Made by a program: the position numbers and the translations under genes
The notes under the pieces: model-generated
Database searches by the model: none
The model's input: only the letters and a program-made list of their open reading frames with translations
What the model was told of the DNA's origin: nothing
Assembly: GCA_963749825.1 (NCBI GenBank)
Contig: CAVVOI010000009.1
Coordinates: forward strand, 62,001 to 126,000
From: UBA11865 sp963749825
Lineage (GTDB): Bacteria > Chloroflexota > Anaerolineae > Promineifilales > Promineifilaceae
DNA: 64,000 bases
Reading direction: 5' to 3'
In this document: one piece after another, positions 17,892-26,578 of the stretch
How the letters are laid out: every line of letters starts with the position of its first letter
Position numbering within the stretch: the first letter of the stretch is position 1

Positions 17892-18104
17892 ATGCAGCAA
17901 GTAGAGATAAGGGTGAAAGGACGAATTGACCCACATTGGTCTGAGTGGCTGGAAGGGTTGCAGATCAGTCATGCCAATCAAGATATATCGATTTTAACTG
18001 GTTCTATCATCGACCAGACCACTCTATACGGCCTGATAAGCAAGCTCCGCGATCTTGGTCTGGCGCTAATCTATTTACGATGTGTTGAGGATAAGGGTGA
18101 GTAA
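17892..18104 (+). CDS. Small conserved-looking protein leading the ABC exporter operon
   Basis: The 70-residue protein starts MQQVEIRVKGRIDPHWSEWL and contains LTGSIIDQTTLYGLISKLRDL. Its beta-strand-rich first half and amphipathic helix suggest a small soluble alpha/beta protein. It precedes the exporter ATPase gene by 47 bp. Similar-looking short proteins occur next to ABC-2 exporters and regulators, but no function is established. A GTG three bases upstream is an alternative start. Confidence 0.7.
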   Translation: MQQVEIRVKGRIDPHWSEWLEGLQISHANQDISILTGSIIDQTTLYGLISKLRDLGLALIYLRCVEDKGE

Positions 18105-18151
18105 TTCTCATCAATCCCGGGAAATTTCCGGACGTTAAGGAGTGTGCCCAA

Positions 18152-19156
18152 ATGGCGAATATCTTGGAAGTAGAAAACCTGGTTAAAAAGTACGGTGATT
18201 TCGCCGCCGTGGATGGGGTTAATTTCACGGTTGAAGAAGGGGAGGTATTTGGGCTGCTAGGTCCAAATGGGGCTGGCAAAACACAAACAATTTCGATGCT
18301 AACCGGTGTTGTCGAACCTTCAGGAGGAACGGCCCGCATCGGTGGCTACGATATCAAGACACAGGCGCCTGAGACTAAGAAGATAAACGGATTGGTGCCG
18401 CAGGATCTGGCCTTGTACCCAACCATTAGCGCTCGGGCCAACCTGAATTTTTTCGGCCGTATTTATGGATTGCACGGCAAGGATTTAAAGGAACGAGTGG
18501 ATGATGTCCTCCATATCGTCGCTCTCACAGACCGGGCTGATGATACGGTAGAGACCTTCTCGGGAGGTATGAAACGACGGGTCAATATCGCCGCCGGATT
18601 AGTCCATCATCCAAGGTTGTTATTCCTTGACGAGCCAACCGTCGGCGTTGATCCGCAGAGTCGTAATTACATCTTCGAAAGCGTCCAACGCCTGAACCGG
18701 GAGCGGCAAATGAGCATCGTTTACACCAGTCACTATATGGAAGAGGTGGAATTATTATGTAAACGTGTTGCCATTATGGATCAAGGAAAGATCATCGCCA
18801 TGGATTCAGTCAAGAACCTCATCGCCATACTTGGAGGTGGCGTGATTTTGATTGGTCTGGATGAGATAAATGATGAGCTGCTTGCCGCGTTGTCGTTGTT
18901 AGCGGCGGTCAAGCAAGCCTCAATTGCCCTTACGCCAACTGACCAGATGGCAGAAGCGGAAGAAGGACCCGATTTAATCGAACCCGCCCCAAGTGAGACA
19001 GTGGTCAAGATTGAAACAGAAAGCAGCCAGGAAGCGCTGGTGAATGTATTCGCCTTCTTGAATGACCGTGACATTGTGGTCAGGTCTCTGGAAATCCTCG
19101 AGTCGAACCTGGAGAACGTATTTCTACACCTGACCGGTAAAAAACTGCGCGATTGA
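18152..19156 (+). CDS. ABC-2 type exporter ATP-binding protein
   Basis: The protein has 334 residues. Walker A is GPNGAGKT (Lys43), the signature is FSGGMKRR (about 136-143) and Walker B is LLFLDEPTVG (Asp160, Glu161), with a switch His in YTSHYMEE. A DrrA/YhaQ-like C-terminal domain of about 110 residues follows, with an acidic insert around 265-280. It should energise the two permeases that follow. AAGGAG lies nine bases before the ATG. Substrates of this class include drugs, antibiotics, lipids and polysaccharides; none can be chosen here. Confidence 0.93.
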   Translation: MANILEVENLVKKYGDFAAVDGVNFTVEEGEVFGLLGPNGAGKTQTISMLTGVVEPSGGTARIGGYDIKTQAPETKKINGLVPQDLALYPTISARANLNFFGRIYGLHGKDLKERVDDVLHIVALTDRADDTVETFSGGMKRRVNIAAGLVHHPRLLFLDEPTVGVDPQSRNYIFESVQRLNRERQMSIVYTSHYMEEVELLCKRVAIMDQGKIIAMDSVKNLIAILGGGVILIGLDEINDELLAALSLLAAVKQASIALTPTDQMAEAEEGPDLIEPAPSETVVKIETESSQEALVNVFAFLNDRDIVVRSLEILESNLENVFLHLTGKKLRD

Positions 19157-19174
19157 TAGACCAGGAGAAGCGCC

Positions 19175-20437
19175 ATGAGCGGCCTTAGGAATGTTTTAAG
19201 TATAACTAGAAAAGACTTGTTGATTCTATTCAAGGATTGGGGCGGGTTAGCCCAGCTCTTTCTATTGCCCCTGGTATTCATCTTGATATTCGGTGGATTG
19301 TGGTCAGTAGCCGCAGCCTCGGATTCAGAAGAGGATACGCGGATTCCTTTGCCAGTAGCCAACCTTGATTCCCAAGGAAAGTTAGCTCAGGAGTTTTTGA
19401 CCAAACTGAATGAAGCCGGTGGTTTAGAAGCGGTGCTTTATGAAAACGCCGAAGCTGAGAGTTTGCTTGCCGAGCAAGAAATTAAACTACTACTGACCAT
19501 ACCCAATGGTTTTAGCGATGGGGTGAACGAGGGTGAACCGGTCACTGTGCTATTAGCTTCAAATGGGGCCACTGATGAAGAACTTAGATCTACCCTCTTC
19601 GTAGTTCAAGGTGTGGCCCGTGATATGACCTTGGAAACACAGATATTCGCCAGCCTGGAGCAGATGGGCCAAATGATGGCGGATGCTCCACAGGAAATGC
19701 AAATCTTCACGACCGACCGCGCCAAGACTCAGGCCCAGAGCCAATTTGATCGAGCGGCGACGACTCCTCTGGTGGCAGTAGTAGAAAAATATCCTAAGAC
19801 TTTGGGTGAAAATATCCTTGAACTACTGAGCCCAACTCAAGTGGCCGTATCTGGAATGACCGTTCTCTTCGTTTTTCTCACCGCTCAGGTAACGGCAAGC
19901 TCAATCTATTATGAGAAGAAAATTGGCAGTTTCCGACGCCTCTTGGCAGCGCCCATCAGCCGATCAACCATATTATCTGGCAAAATGTTACCCAATTTTC
20001 TACTCGTTCTACTTCAAGTGATCGTCATCTTTGGGGTGGCAATATTCATATTTCCGTTAATCGGACTCTCTGGCCTGGACTTGGGAAATGATATTCTCGC
20101 TCTAGTCCTATTGGTTGTGGCTATGGCTATTTGCTCGACGACATTGGGCGTGTTAATCGCCGCCGTGGCTAAAACGGAAGCGCAAATTGGAGGCATCAGC
20201 CAGGCAGTTTTATGGGTATTAGCCTTATTAGGGGGAGCCATCGTTCCGACAGTGCTTTTTAGCGACTCATTAGCAACGATAGGCCAATTCACGCCTCAAT
20301 ATTGGGCTGTCACAGGTTTCTATGATCTATTGATACGAGGCCAGGGAATTGAAGAGGTCATTCTTAATATAGGTATCCTCCTGGTATTTGCCCTGATATT
20401 TTTTGCCGTCGGCGTGTGGCGGTTTGATTTTGATTAA
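19175..20437 (+). CDS. ABC-2 type exporter permease (first)
   Basis: The protein has 420 residues with the YhgE/ABC-2 layout. One N-terminal helix (LAQLFLLPLVFILIFGGLW) is followed by a large extracytoplasmic domain (about 45-215). Five more helices follow, with the conserved ASSIYYEKKIGSFRRLLAAP before helix two. It pairs with the next permease to form the membrane channel. AGGAG precedes the start. The stop is 34 bp before the next start. Confidence 0.92.
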   Translation: MSGLRNVLSITRKDLLILFKDWGGLAQLFLLPLVFILIFGGLWSVAAASDSEEDTRIPLPVANLDSQGKLAQEFLTKLNEAGGLEAVLYENAEAESLLAEQEIKLLLTIPNGFSDGVNEGEPVTVLLASNGATDEELRSTLFVVQGVARDMTLETQIFASLEQMGQMMADAPQEMQIFTTDRAKTQAQSQFDRAATTPLVAVVEKYPKTLGENILELLSPTQVAVSGMTVLFVFLTAQVTASSIYYEKKIGSFRRLLAAPISRSTILSGKMLPNFLLVLLQVIVIFGVAIFIFPLIGLSGLDLGNDILALVLLVVAMAICSTTLGVLIAAVAKTEAQIGGISQAVLWVLALLGGAIVPTVLFSDSLATIGQFTPQYWAVTGFYDLLIRGQGIEEVILNIGILLVFALIFFAVGVWRFDFD

Positions 20438-20471
20438 GCAGGACACAGCTCATTCATTAAGGAAAGCAGCT

Positions 20472-21740
20472 ATGAATACTCTACGGGATGTCTTAGCTAT
20501 CACCTGGAAAGAATTACAGGTTCGGGCCAGAGATCGGGGTTCGCTTGCGGTCTTATTTTTGTTGCCTTTAGTATTCGGTCTTATGCTAACCCTCATGTAC
20601 ACATCCTCATTTTCACAAGATGACGGTGATGAAGGCCAAGGCGGATTGAATCTTCCGGTGTACGTCGTCAACGAGGATCTCGGTTCGTATGGTCAGCAGG
20701 TCGTTGAAGCACTGCAGCAAACGAATATGGTGGAGATAAATGAAGATGTGACGGCCATTGAAGCCGATATTAAAATTGGCGAGGGTGAACGCCTGGCTGC
20801 CATCATCATTCCAGAAGAATTCAGCGCCAAGATCGATGATTACGAGCCAACCGAGGTGATTGTTCTGGTTGACCCTACCCAACCCCAGTTCGCCAGCATC
20901 ATACCGGGACTGGTCAATTACGCGATCACAGGCCCGACGATCCAAGGTGAGATCCAATATGGCGTCAGGAGCATTTTGAATGAATCGGGCGTTTTAGAAG
21001 GGGCGGATGAAGAGCTTATCCAGGCTATCGAGGCTCAAAACACTGGGGCAATAATGACCCAACTTCAAGCTATGCAGCAGAAGCCAGCCATTTCTATTGA
21101 AAGCAAAGATGTTAGTGGGGAAACGACCGATACATCGTTCAACTTTACGGTATTTTTTATGCCCGCTTTCACGGTGATGTTTGCCTTTTTCCTGGTGGGC
21201 GTTATTGGCCTAACATTGCATACCGAAAAGGATAATGGCACTTTCAGACGCTTACTTGCCTCTCCGATAAAACGCAGCTCGATCATTGGCGGCAATATGA
21301 TTGCCTATATGGGCATTGTCTTTTTACAGGTTGTCGTATTATTTGGTTTTTCGGCCGTTCTTTTCAGCATGCCTTTGGGAAGTTCACCCTTAGCATTAAT
21401 GTTGCTAACCCTGGCTCTTGGTTTATGCGTTAGCTGTATGGGCCTTCTGATTGGTGCCCTGACTAAAACTGGCAAACAAGCGGATACGGTCGGGGTGGTC
21501 TTGGGATTCGTGCTGGCAGGATTGGGAGGGGCCCTGCCGGTCGGACCACCGTTATATGAGACCGAAGGGATATTGGGTTTTCTATCAAGATTGACGCCAC
21601 AAGCTCATGCCTTACAAGGTTATCGTTTGATTTTGTCTGAGACCGGGGAACTTGGCGATACTATGCTTCAGGTAGCGATCTTATTGGTCATGGCGGCCGT
21701 GATGTTCGCCATCGCGACCTGGCGGCTAAAGTTTGATTAA
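20472..21740 (+). CDS. ABC-2 type exporter permease (second)
   Basis: The protein has 422 residues and is a paralogue of the preceding permease, with the same topology. It has an N-terminal helix (LAVLFLLPLVFGLMLTLMY), an external domain (about 45-225) and five C-terminal helices with LTLHTEKDNGTFRRLLASP. The ATG at 20472, preceded by AAGGAAAG, is preferred over an upstream in-frame start at 20403 that would overlap the previous gene and add residues outside the family pattern. Confidence 0.92.
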   Translation: MNTLRDVLAITWKELQVRARDRGSLAVLFLLPLVFGLMLTLMYTSSFSQDDGDEGQGGLNLPVYVVNEDLGSYGQQVVEALQQTNMVEINEDVTAIEADIKIGEGERLAAIIIPEEFSAKIDDYEPTEVIVLVDPTQPQFASIIPGLVNYAITGPTIQGEIQYGVRSILNESGVLEGADEELIQAIEAQNTGAIMTQLQAMQQKPAISIESKDVSGETTDTSFNFTVFFMPAFTVMFAFFLVGVIGLTLHTEKDNGTFRRLLASPIKRSSIIGGNMIAYMGIVFLQVVVLFGFSAVLFSMPLGSSPLALMLLTLALGLCVSCMGLLIGALTKTGKQADTVGVVLGFVLAGLGGALPVGPPLYETEGILGFLSRLTPQAHALQGYRLILSETGELGDTMLQVAILLVMAAVMFAIATWRLKFD

Positions 21741-21816
21741 TCAGCAAGCTATTGAGCTCTCGGTTGATGCACAGTCACTTGCTCACCCTTTGTATTCATT
21801 CCACCAAAATCTGTTA

Positions 21817-21843
21817 CCCCGCCGGCATCAATTGCCGGTGGGG
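21817..21843. terminator. GC-rich hairpin after the ABC exporter operon
   Basis: CCCCGCCGGCA (21817-21827) pairs with TGCCGGTGGGG (21833-21843) with one G-U pair and a 5-nt loop. It lacks a T run, so it may be a pause site, a 3'-end stabiliser or a factor-dependent terminator. The rest of 21741-21968 shows nothing else except a TATACT box at 21932-21937. Confidence 0.5.
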
Positions 21844-21968
21844 CCATATCTGTATTCCAAGCCAATCAGAAAACCGCTGACCCTAGAAACACATCCCTCT
21901 AAGCTTATTTCCCGTCCCATTCTGCCCCTGGTATACTTGCTCAAGTTAGATAGCCATTATCCCGAATT

Positions 21969-22907
21969 ATGCGAATACTTGTCGTCCTAAACCCCGTTGC
22001 CGGCCGAACTCGGGTCGAGTCTGTTAAAAGAGCCCTTCACCGGTATTTTGACCAGCACGAATCGATCCAGCTTGAACACTATGAGACCACGGGCACGGAA
22101 GTTGTGGCCGATATCGTCAGTGAAGCCATCAATGGTGGTGTCAAAGCCGTCTTTGCGGCCGGAGGGGATGGCACTGTGTCGGCTGTTGCCGATGCTCTGG
22201 CAGAGACCGGTATTCCCTTGGGTATTATCCCTACGGGCACGACCAATGTTCTGGCCCAAGAACTGGGAATACCGCTGAACATAGACAAAGCATGTAAGTT
22301 GCTTGCCGGACCGACGGCGACTCGCCATATTGATACACTGCAGCAGGACGATAGGCACTTTGTGCTCTCCGTCGGCATCGGTTTGAGTGCGCTGGCCATA
22401 GAAGCGACTAGCCGCGAGGGTAAACGGCGGTACGGGCCGCTGGCTTATATCTGGTCAATTCTCAAGACGGTGACCGGTGTGCAGCCACATATTTTCACAA
22501 TCGTTTCCGATGGACAGAAAAGAAAAATCCGGGCGGCCGACGTTCTTCTAGCCAATGTCAGCACGATAACAGGACCGCTTCGTTGGGGGCCACACATTAA
22601 GCCTGATGACGGTCGAATAGATATTTGTGTGATGCGAGCTAAAAATATCTTGGATATCGTGGGAGTTGGGCTCGATATCGTCATTCCTGGACGTCCGCGA
22701 AAAAATCGGAATCTCGTTTACTGGCAAGCTTTCCATACAGTCCTGGTGTTCGGCGAAGAGCCGTTATCCGTTCAAGGTGATGGGGAAGCGCTGGGTCAGA
22801 TGCCATTAGAAGTTGTCCTGACGCCAGGATCAGTCCAGGTTTTAGTGGCAACTCAGGAAGAAAACGGGCGTAGGCTGCGAATACCCTTAATCTCGAACAA
22901 ACTCTGA
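21969..22907 (+). CDS. Diacylglycerol/lipid kinase family protein (YegS/LCB5-like)
   Basis: The protein has 312 residues. It starts MRILVVLNPVAGRT, contains the nucleotide-binding motif AAGGDGTVSAVADAL and PTGTTNVLAQEL (about 75-95), and has the C-terminal VQGDGEALG strand of the family. It should phosphorylate a membrane lipid hydroxyl with ATP. Diacylglycerol, a sphingoid base or undecaprenol are possible substrates. There is no Shine-Dalgarno sequence. The 3' end overlaps the convergent feoC-like gene by 21 bp. Confidence 0.9.
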   Translation: MRILVVLNPVAGRTRVESVKRALHRYFDQHESIQLEHYETTGTEVVADIVSEAINGGVKAVFAAGGDGTVSAVADALAETGIPLGIIPTGTTNVLAQELGIPLNIDKACKLLAGPTATRHIDTLQQDDRHFVLSVGIGLSALAIEATSREGKRRYGPLAYIWSILKTVTGVQPHIFTIVSDGQKRKIRAADVLLANVSTITGPLRWGPHIKPDDGRIDICVMRAKNILDIVGVGLDIVIPGRPRKNRNLVYWQAFHTVLVFGEEPLSVQGDGEALGQMPLEVVLTPGSVQVLVATQEENGRRLRIPLISNKL

Positions 22908-23135
22908 TAAACCCAGCCGCCTGGCGCGCGTTACAGGCATCGTGCATTTATTGGCGAAGCCACAGCTTTCACAAGAACCGCAATCGATTCCTAACTCCTG
23001 GACACGTCCCTTGCGAATCAGAAAGTCGAGCATTCCAGCCACGGCGCTTGGTTGAGCTCCTAGCTGTTTACTTAACTGGTTTAGGTCGATTTCGCCTTGA
23101 TTGTTCTCGATAAGGCGCTGAAGTTCGGTCAGCAT
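22887..23135 (-). CDS. feoC: FeoC-like winged-helix protein with Cys cluster
   Basis: The 82-residue protein starts MLTELQRLIENNQGEIDLNQ. Its first 55 residues form a winged-helix (LSKQLGAQPSAVAGMLDFLI). The tail CGSCESCGFANKCTMP holds four cysteines that in FeoC proteins bind an oxygen-sensitive [4Fe-4S] cluster and regulate FeoB. Its ATG shares one base with the feoB stop codon, so translation is coupled. The family assignment rests on fold, Cys pattern and operon position. Confidence 0.85.
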   Translation of the reverse strand: MLTELQRLIENNQGEIDLNQLSKQLGAQPSAVAGMLDFLIRKGRVQELGIDCGSCESCGFANKCTMPVTRARRLGLSEFVRD

Positions 23136-25372
23136 TAAAATCCTAACATCCTTCCGCCTTGGAATACGAATACGGCTGCCATCCAGGCCACTAGAGTCTG
23201 GTACACGGCCGCAGAAGCCGCCCAACGGCCACCAAATTCTTGCTTGATCGCCCCCATAGTGGCGATACAGGGGATATAGAGCAAGACAAATATCAGGAAG
23301 GCAACGGCCGACAACGGCGAAAAGTGATTTTGTAACGCCTCGCTCAAAGCTGTATCTTCGACCTCACCCTCGGCCCCGGTCAGATTCACGCCAGGAATGA
23401 TGCTTAACAGCGCGCTCCCGGCATCCACTGTCGCCTGGCCAAAGCCTACGACAATGCCCGCCAGCTGTGACATGATAGTGGTTTCGCTTGTTTCTGAGGA
23501 TGCCATTTCCTCAGAGTCAACGCCAGTGTAAATTTGGGCCAGGGAACTGACAACCAATTCTTTCGCGATTAAGCCGGTTACCAATGCTCCTGAACTTTCA
23601 TAGGTGCCGAATCCGGCCGGTTCAAAGGCGGGCGCAATCGCAGCGCTAAACTGACCATAAAGAGAGTCTTCTTGTTCGGTCACGCCCCAAGGCAGGTGAA
23701 GAAGCAGCCATAAAATAATTGAGATGGCCAGGATAACCGTGCCGGCATTCTTGATAAACTCTCGTGTGTTTTCCCAGGTATGAATGGCCAAAACATGGCT
23801 CGTCGGCAAACGGTAGGGTGGCAATTCAAGCACGAAGGCCGACTTTTCATCTGGTTTGAGGATCGTTCTTGAAAATATGAAACCAATCACGATGGCGACG
23901 ACGATACCCAAGAGATACATCAGCCAAATAACGGTGCTAGCTCGAGTGCCAAAGAACGCCATGGCAAAGACAACGTAAACGGGCAACCGGGCCGCACAGG
24001 ACATAAATGGGATTAGCAAGGCAGTCAGTAATCGATCTCTATGATTGGATATTGTGCGCGTGGCATAAACCGCAGGAACCGCACAGCCAAAGCCTAACAG
24101 CAGCGGGATCACTGATTTGCCGTGAAGCCCGATATAACGCATGAAGCGATCCATAACGAAGGCTGCCCGAGCCATATACCCTGAGTCTTCTAATACGGCC
24201 AAGAAGAAAAAAAGAACGATGAGACCGGGGACGAATGTTAATATGCCGCCAACCCCGGCAATGATGCCGTCTATAACCAATGAATGGAGCCACTCGCTGG
24301 CGCCTAGTTGGATTAAGATGGCCGAGAGACCCGCGGCAACCGGTCCATTGATGACGCTGTCTACCCAGTCCAGGTAGGGCGCCGAGACGTCGATGACCAG
24401 CCGGAAGACGAGATACATCACCAGCATAAATATGGGCAAACCGAGCAGCCTATGAGTAGCGAATCTATCAACCCGCTCCGTCAAAGTGGTTTTATCTGGC
24501 GATGAGTGGGTGCATACCTGCCGGCTGATAGCGCTGACTGCGCCATAGCGCCGGTCAGCCGTTATGATTTCGACATCCTCGCTATATTTGATTGCTAGCT
24601 CGTCGGCTTTTTCTTTTGCCGCCTTAGATACGGCCGGTCCACCGTTCAAAGGATTGAGGGTATCCACCACCTCTTCTTCGCCTTCTAGCAGTTTTAGGGC
24701 CAGCCAGCGGGAGCAGTAGCCATTGAGGGGAAGCTGGTTAAATGAGGCCGCATCACTCAAATCATCGATCGCGGCTTCGATATCGTCTCCGTAATCTACT
24801 TTGAATCCCTTCTGCACCTGGCATTGACAATGATTCTGCTGGCCCTTAACGTCACCGGTGGATTTGGTGATTTCGACCGACGACGCCAATAATTGTTCTA
24901 AACCTACACCTCTGTTGGCGGCCGTTGGGATGACCGGCACGCCACCCAGCAATCTTGACAACTGTTCGATATCAACCTTGATGCCCTGGGATCTTGCTTG
25001 ATCGTACATGTTGAGGGCAAGGATGACCGGCACACCCATCTCCAACACCTGGACAACCATATAAAGGTTTCGCTCCAGGTTTGTGGTGTCCACTACGCAG
25101 ATCACAGCATCGGGATGTTCATGGATGATGAAATCCCTGGCAACAATTTCGTCGGGAGAAAAAGCTGCCAAGCTGTACGTACCGGGCAAATCAACCAACT
25201 GGATGGGGTCTCCTTCGAAAGAACAATGACCGCTCTTTAATGCGACGGTTTTCCCCGGCCAATTTCCGGTATGCTGGCGCAAACCGGTCAAGGCATTGAA
25301 GATCGTACTCTTACCGGCATTCGGATTGCCAGCTAGAGCGATCGTGACTTCAGTCTGTGGATTCTCCGCCAT
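23135..25372 (-). CDS. feoB: Ferrous iron transport protein B (FeoB GTPase permease)
   Basis: The protein has 745 residues. The N-terminal G domain has GNPNAGKS (15-22), the switch, VDLPGTYSL and NMYD. A GDI-like spacer follows (about 180-270), and then a membrane domain with two Gate segments. It imports Fe2+ across the cytoplasmic membrane. An unusual CQCQ pair lies near residue 185 in the spacer. It overlaps feoA by 23 bp and feoC by one base. Confidence 0.96.
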   Translation of the reverse strand: MAENPQTEVTIALAGNPNAGKSTIFNALTGLRQHTGNWPGKTVALKSGHCSFEGDPIQLVDLPGTYSLAAFSPDEIVARDFIIHEHPDAVICVVDTTNLERNLYMVVQVLEMGVPVILALNMYDQARSQGIKVDIEQLSRLLGGVPVIPTAANRGVGLEQLLASSVEITKSTGDVKGQQNHCQCQVQKGFKVDYGDDIEAAIDDLSDAASFNQLPLNGYCSRWLALKLLEGEEEVVDTLNPLNGGPAVSKAAKEKADELAIKYSEDVEIITADRRYGAVSAISRQVCTHSSPDKTTLTERVDRFATHRLLGLPIFMLVMYLVFRLVIDVSAPYLDWVDSVINGPVAAGLSAILIQLGASEWLHSLVIDGIIAGVGGILTFVPGLIVLFFFLAVLEDSGYMARAAFVMDRFMRYIGLHGKSVIPLLLGFGCAVPAVYATRTISNHRDRLLTALLIPFMSCAARLPVYVVFAMAFFGTRASTVIWLMYLLGIVVAIVIGFIFSRTILKPDEKSAFVLELPPYRLPTSHVLAIHTWENTREFIKNAGTVILAISIILWLLLHLPWGVTEQEDSLYGQFSAAIAPAFEPAGFGTYESSGALVTGLIAKELVVSSLAQIYTGVDSEEMASSETSETTIMSQLAGIVVGFGQATVDAGSALLSIIPGVNLTGAEGEVEDTALSEALQNHFSPLSAVAFLIFVLLYIPCIATMGAIKQEFGGRWAASAAVYQTLVAWMAAVFVFQGGRMLGF

Positions 25373-25604
25373 CGATCTCGACCAAAATGCCAGCGGCGTC
25401 AGCGCGGCGCAATGATAGGTGATAACCTTTTACGACATATTCAACCGGATCCCCCAGCGGGGCGATGCGTTCGACGAGCACGTTCTCGCCCCGGATAAAA
25501 CCCATCTCCATGAAGCGGCGGCGCATCTGGCCCTTGCCGCCCACACGAACGATCGTCGCCCGTTGCCCAGGTTTCAATTGGCTCAACAAAATCTGTTTTG
25601 TCAT
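25350..25604 (-). CDS. feoA: Ferrous iron transport protein A (FeoA)
   Basis: The 84-residue SH3-like protein starts MTKQILLSQLKPGQRATIVR and carries the family core MRRRFMEMGFIRGENV and PVEYVVKGYHLSLRRADAAGI. It assists FeoB at the inner membrane face. The ATG at 25604 is chosen over an upstream in-frame start at 25670 because it begins the domain. It lies 83 bp downstream of the DtxR gene. Confidence 0.93.
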   Translation of the reverse strand: MTKQILLSQLKPGQRATIVRVGGKGQMRRRFMEMGFIRGENVLVERIAPLGDPVEYVVKGYHLSLRRADAAGILVEIDGGESTD

Positions 25605-25687
25605 CGTTGGTGTTAAAGAGTGTTGTTTTTTCGATTGATGTTTCCGGACTCGGTTTGATTCAAAAATCACAACAGCACGACCTCCAC

Positions 25688-26389
25688 TTATTGGTTTCCA
25701 ATCGAAGAAGCCTCGGTTTTATCTACCAAGACTAAATCTGCCAGGGTCAAGCCCAAGGCAATTTCGGTAGCTTCGCCCTGACGGCCGACGCGAAGGGTGA
25801 GTGGTCCCTTTAACGGCGCAGCATCGACTATTTTCACGAGCTGATCCGGTTGTAATCCTCTGTCGGCAAAATAGGCCATCACCTCGCTGCTTTCGGGCAC
25901 AATAGCCTTTATTTGCGCTTCTTGGCCGACCTCTAATATCGAGAGGGGGATATTCTGCTGTTGGCTGATGTGACCGTCGCGATCCGGGATCGGATTGCCA
26001 TGAGGACACTTTGCCGGATTCCCCAAGTAATCGGCCAGGGCTTCCGTCACCTCGGTCGCCGTCGCATGTTCCAAATCGCAGGCCAAATCATGTACCTTGG
26101 CCCAGTCCAGTTCGAGGTGATCAAATAGAAAACATTCCCATAGGCGATGGCGGCGAATGACGCTGTTTGCGATTCGCCGCCCACCTGTGGTTAGGGATAC
26201 TCCTTTGTAGGGTTGGTGATTAATGTACTTTTGCTCGACCAAGCGTTTCATCATTTCATTGGCTGAAACGGGCGAAACCCCCAGTCTCTCGGCTACCCGG
26301 CCGATGGGAACAGGCTCACTTTCGCCACCCAATTCGGCCACGCTTTTTAAGTACATTTCGACGCTTTCGCTTTTGCCACTATCTTTCAT
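25688..26389 (-). CDS. DtxR/MntR-type metal-dependent transcriptional regulator
   Basis: The protein has 233 residues. A winged helix (RVAERLGVSPVSANEMMKRL) is followed by the metal-binding and dimer domain with His/Glu/Cys ligands (RRHRLWECFLFDHLELDW, LEHATATEVTEAL, PAKCPHGNPIP). A C-terminal SH3-like FeoA domain spans about 150-225. Fe2+ (or Mn2+) loading should switch on DNA binding and repress the feo genes downstream. AAGGTGA precedes the ATG by seven bases. It is the first gene of the DtxR-feoABC transcript and probably autoregulates through the box at 26414. Confidence 0.93.
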   Translation of the reverse strand: MKDSGKSESVEMYLKSVAELGGESEPVPIGRVAERLGVSPVSANEMMKRLVEQKYINHQPYKGVSLTTGGRRIANSVIRRHRLWECFLFDHLELDWAKVHDLACDLEHATATEVTEALADYLGNPAKCPHGNPIPDRDGHISQQQNIPLSILEVGQEAQIKAIVPESSEVMAYFADRGLQPDQLVKIVDAAPLKGPLTLRVGRQGEATEIALGLTLADLVLVDKTEASSIGNQ

Positions 26390-26413
26390 TCGTTGGTCAC
26401 CTTAAGAATTAGA

Positions 26414-26432
26414 TATAAGGGTAGCCTTATAA
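26414..26432. promoter_or_regulatory. Predicted DtxR/IdeR-type operator of the feo operon
   Basis: TATAAGG (26414-26420), GTAG, CCTTATA (26425-26431) is a perfect inverted repeat. Read from 26416 the sequence matches the DtxR/IdeR consensus TWAGGTWAGSCTWACCTWA at 15 of 19 positions by my alignment. It lies 25 bp upstream of the regulator start codon and overlaps plausible -10 sequence on the minus strand. Confidence 0.75.
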
Positions 26433-26578
26433 TAATCTAATAGGGTTGCCTGCTGTAGGGACAAGCGTCATATTTTAGGGGTGACAAATGTCATAAATGG
26501 GTAAGAAGAAGGGGGAATCAAAGAAGCAAGCGGACCATGCCTGCCCGAGAAATGAGATATTAATCAGTATTAGCTTGT

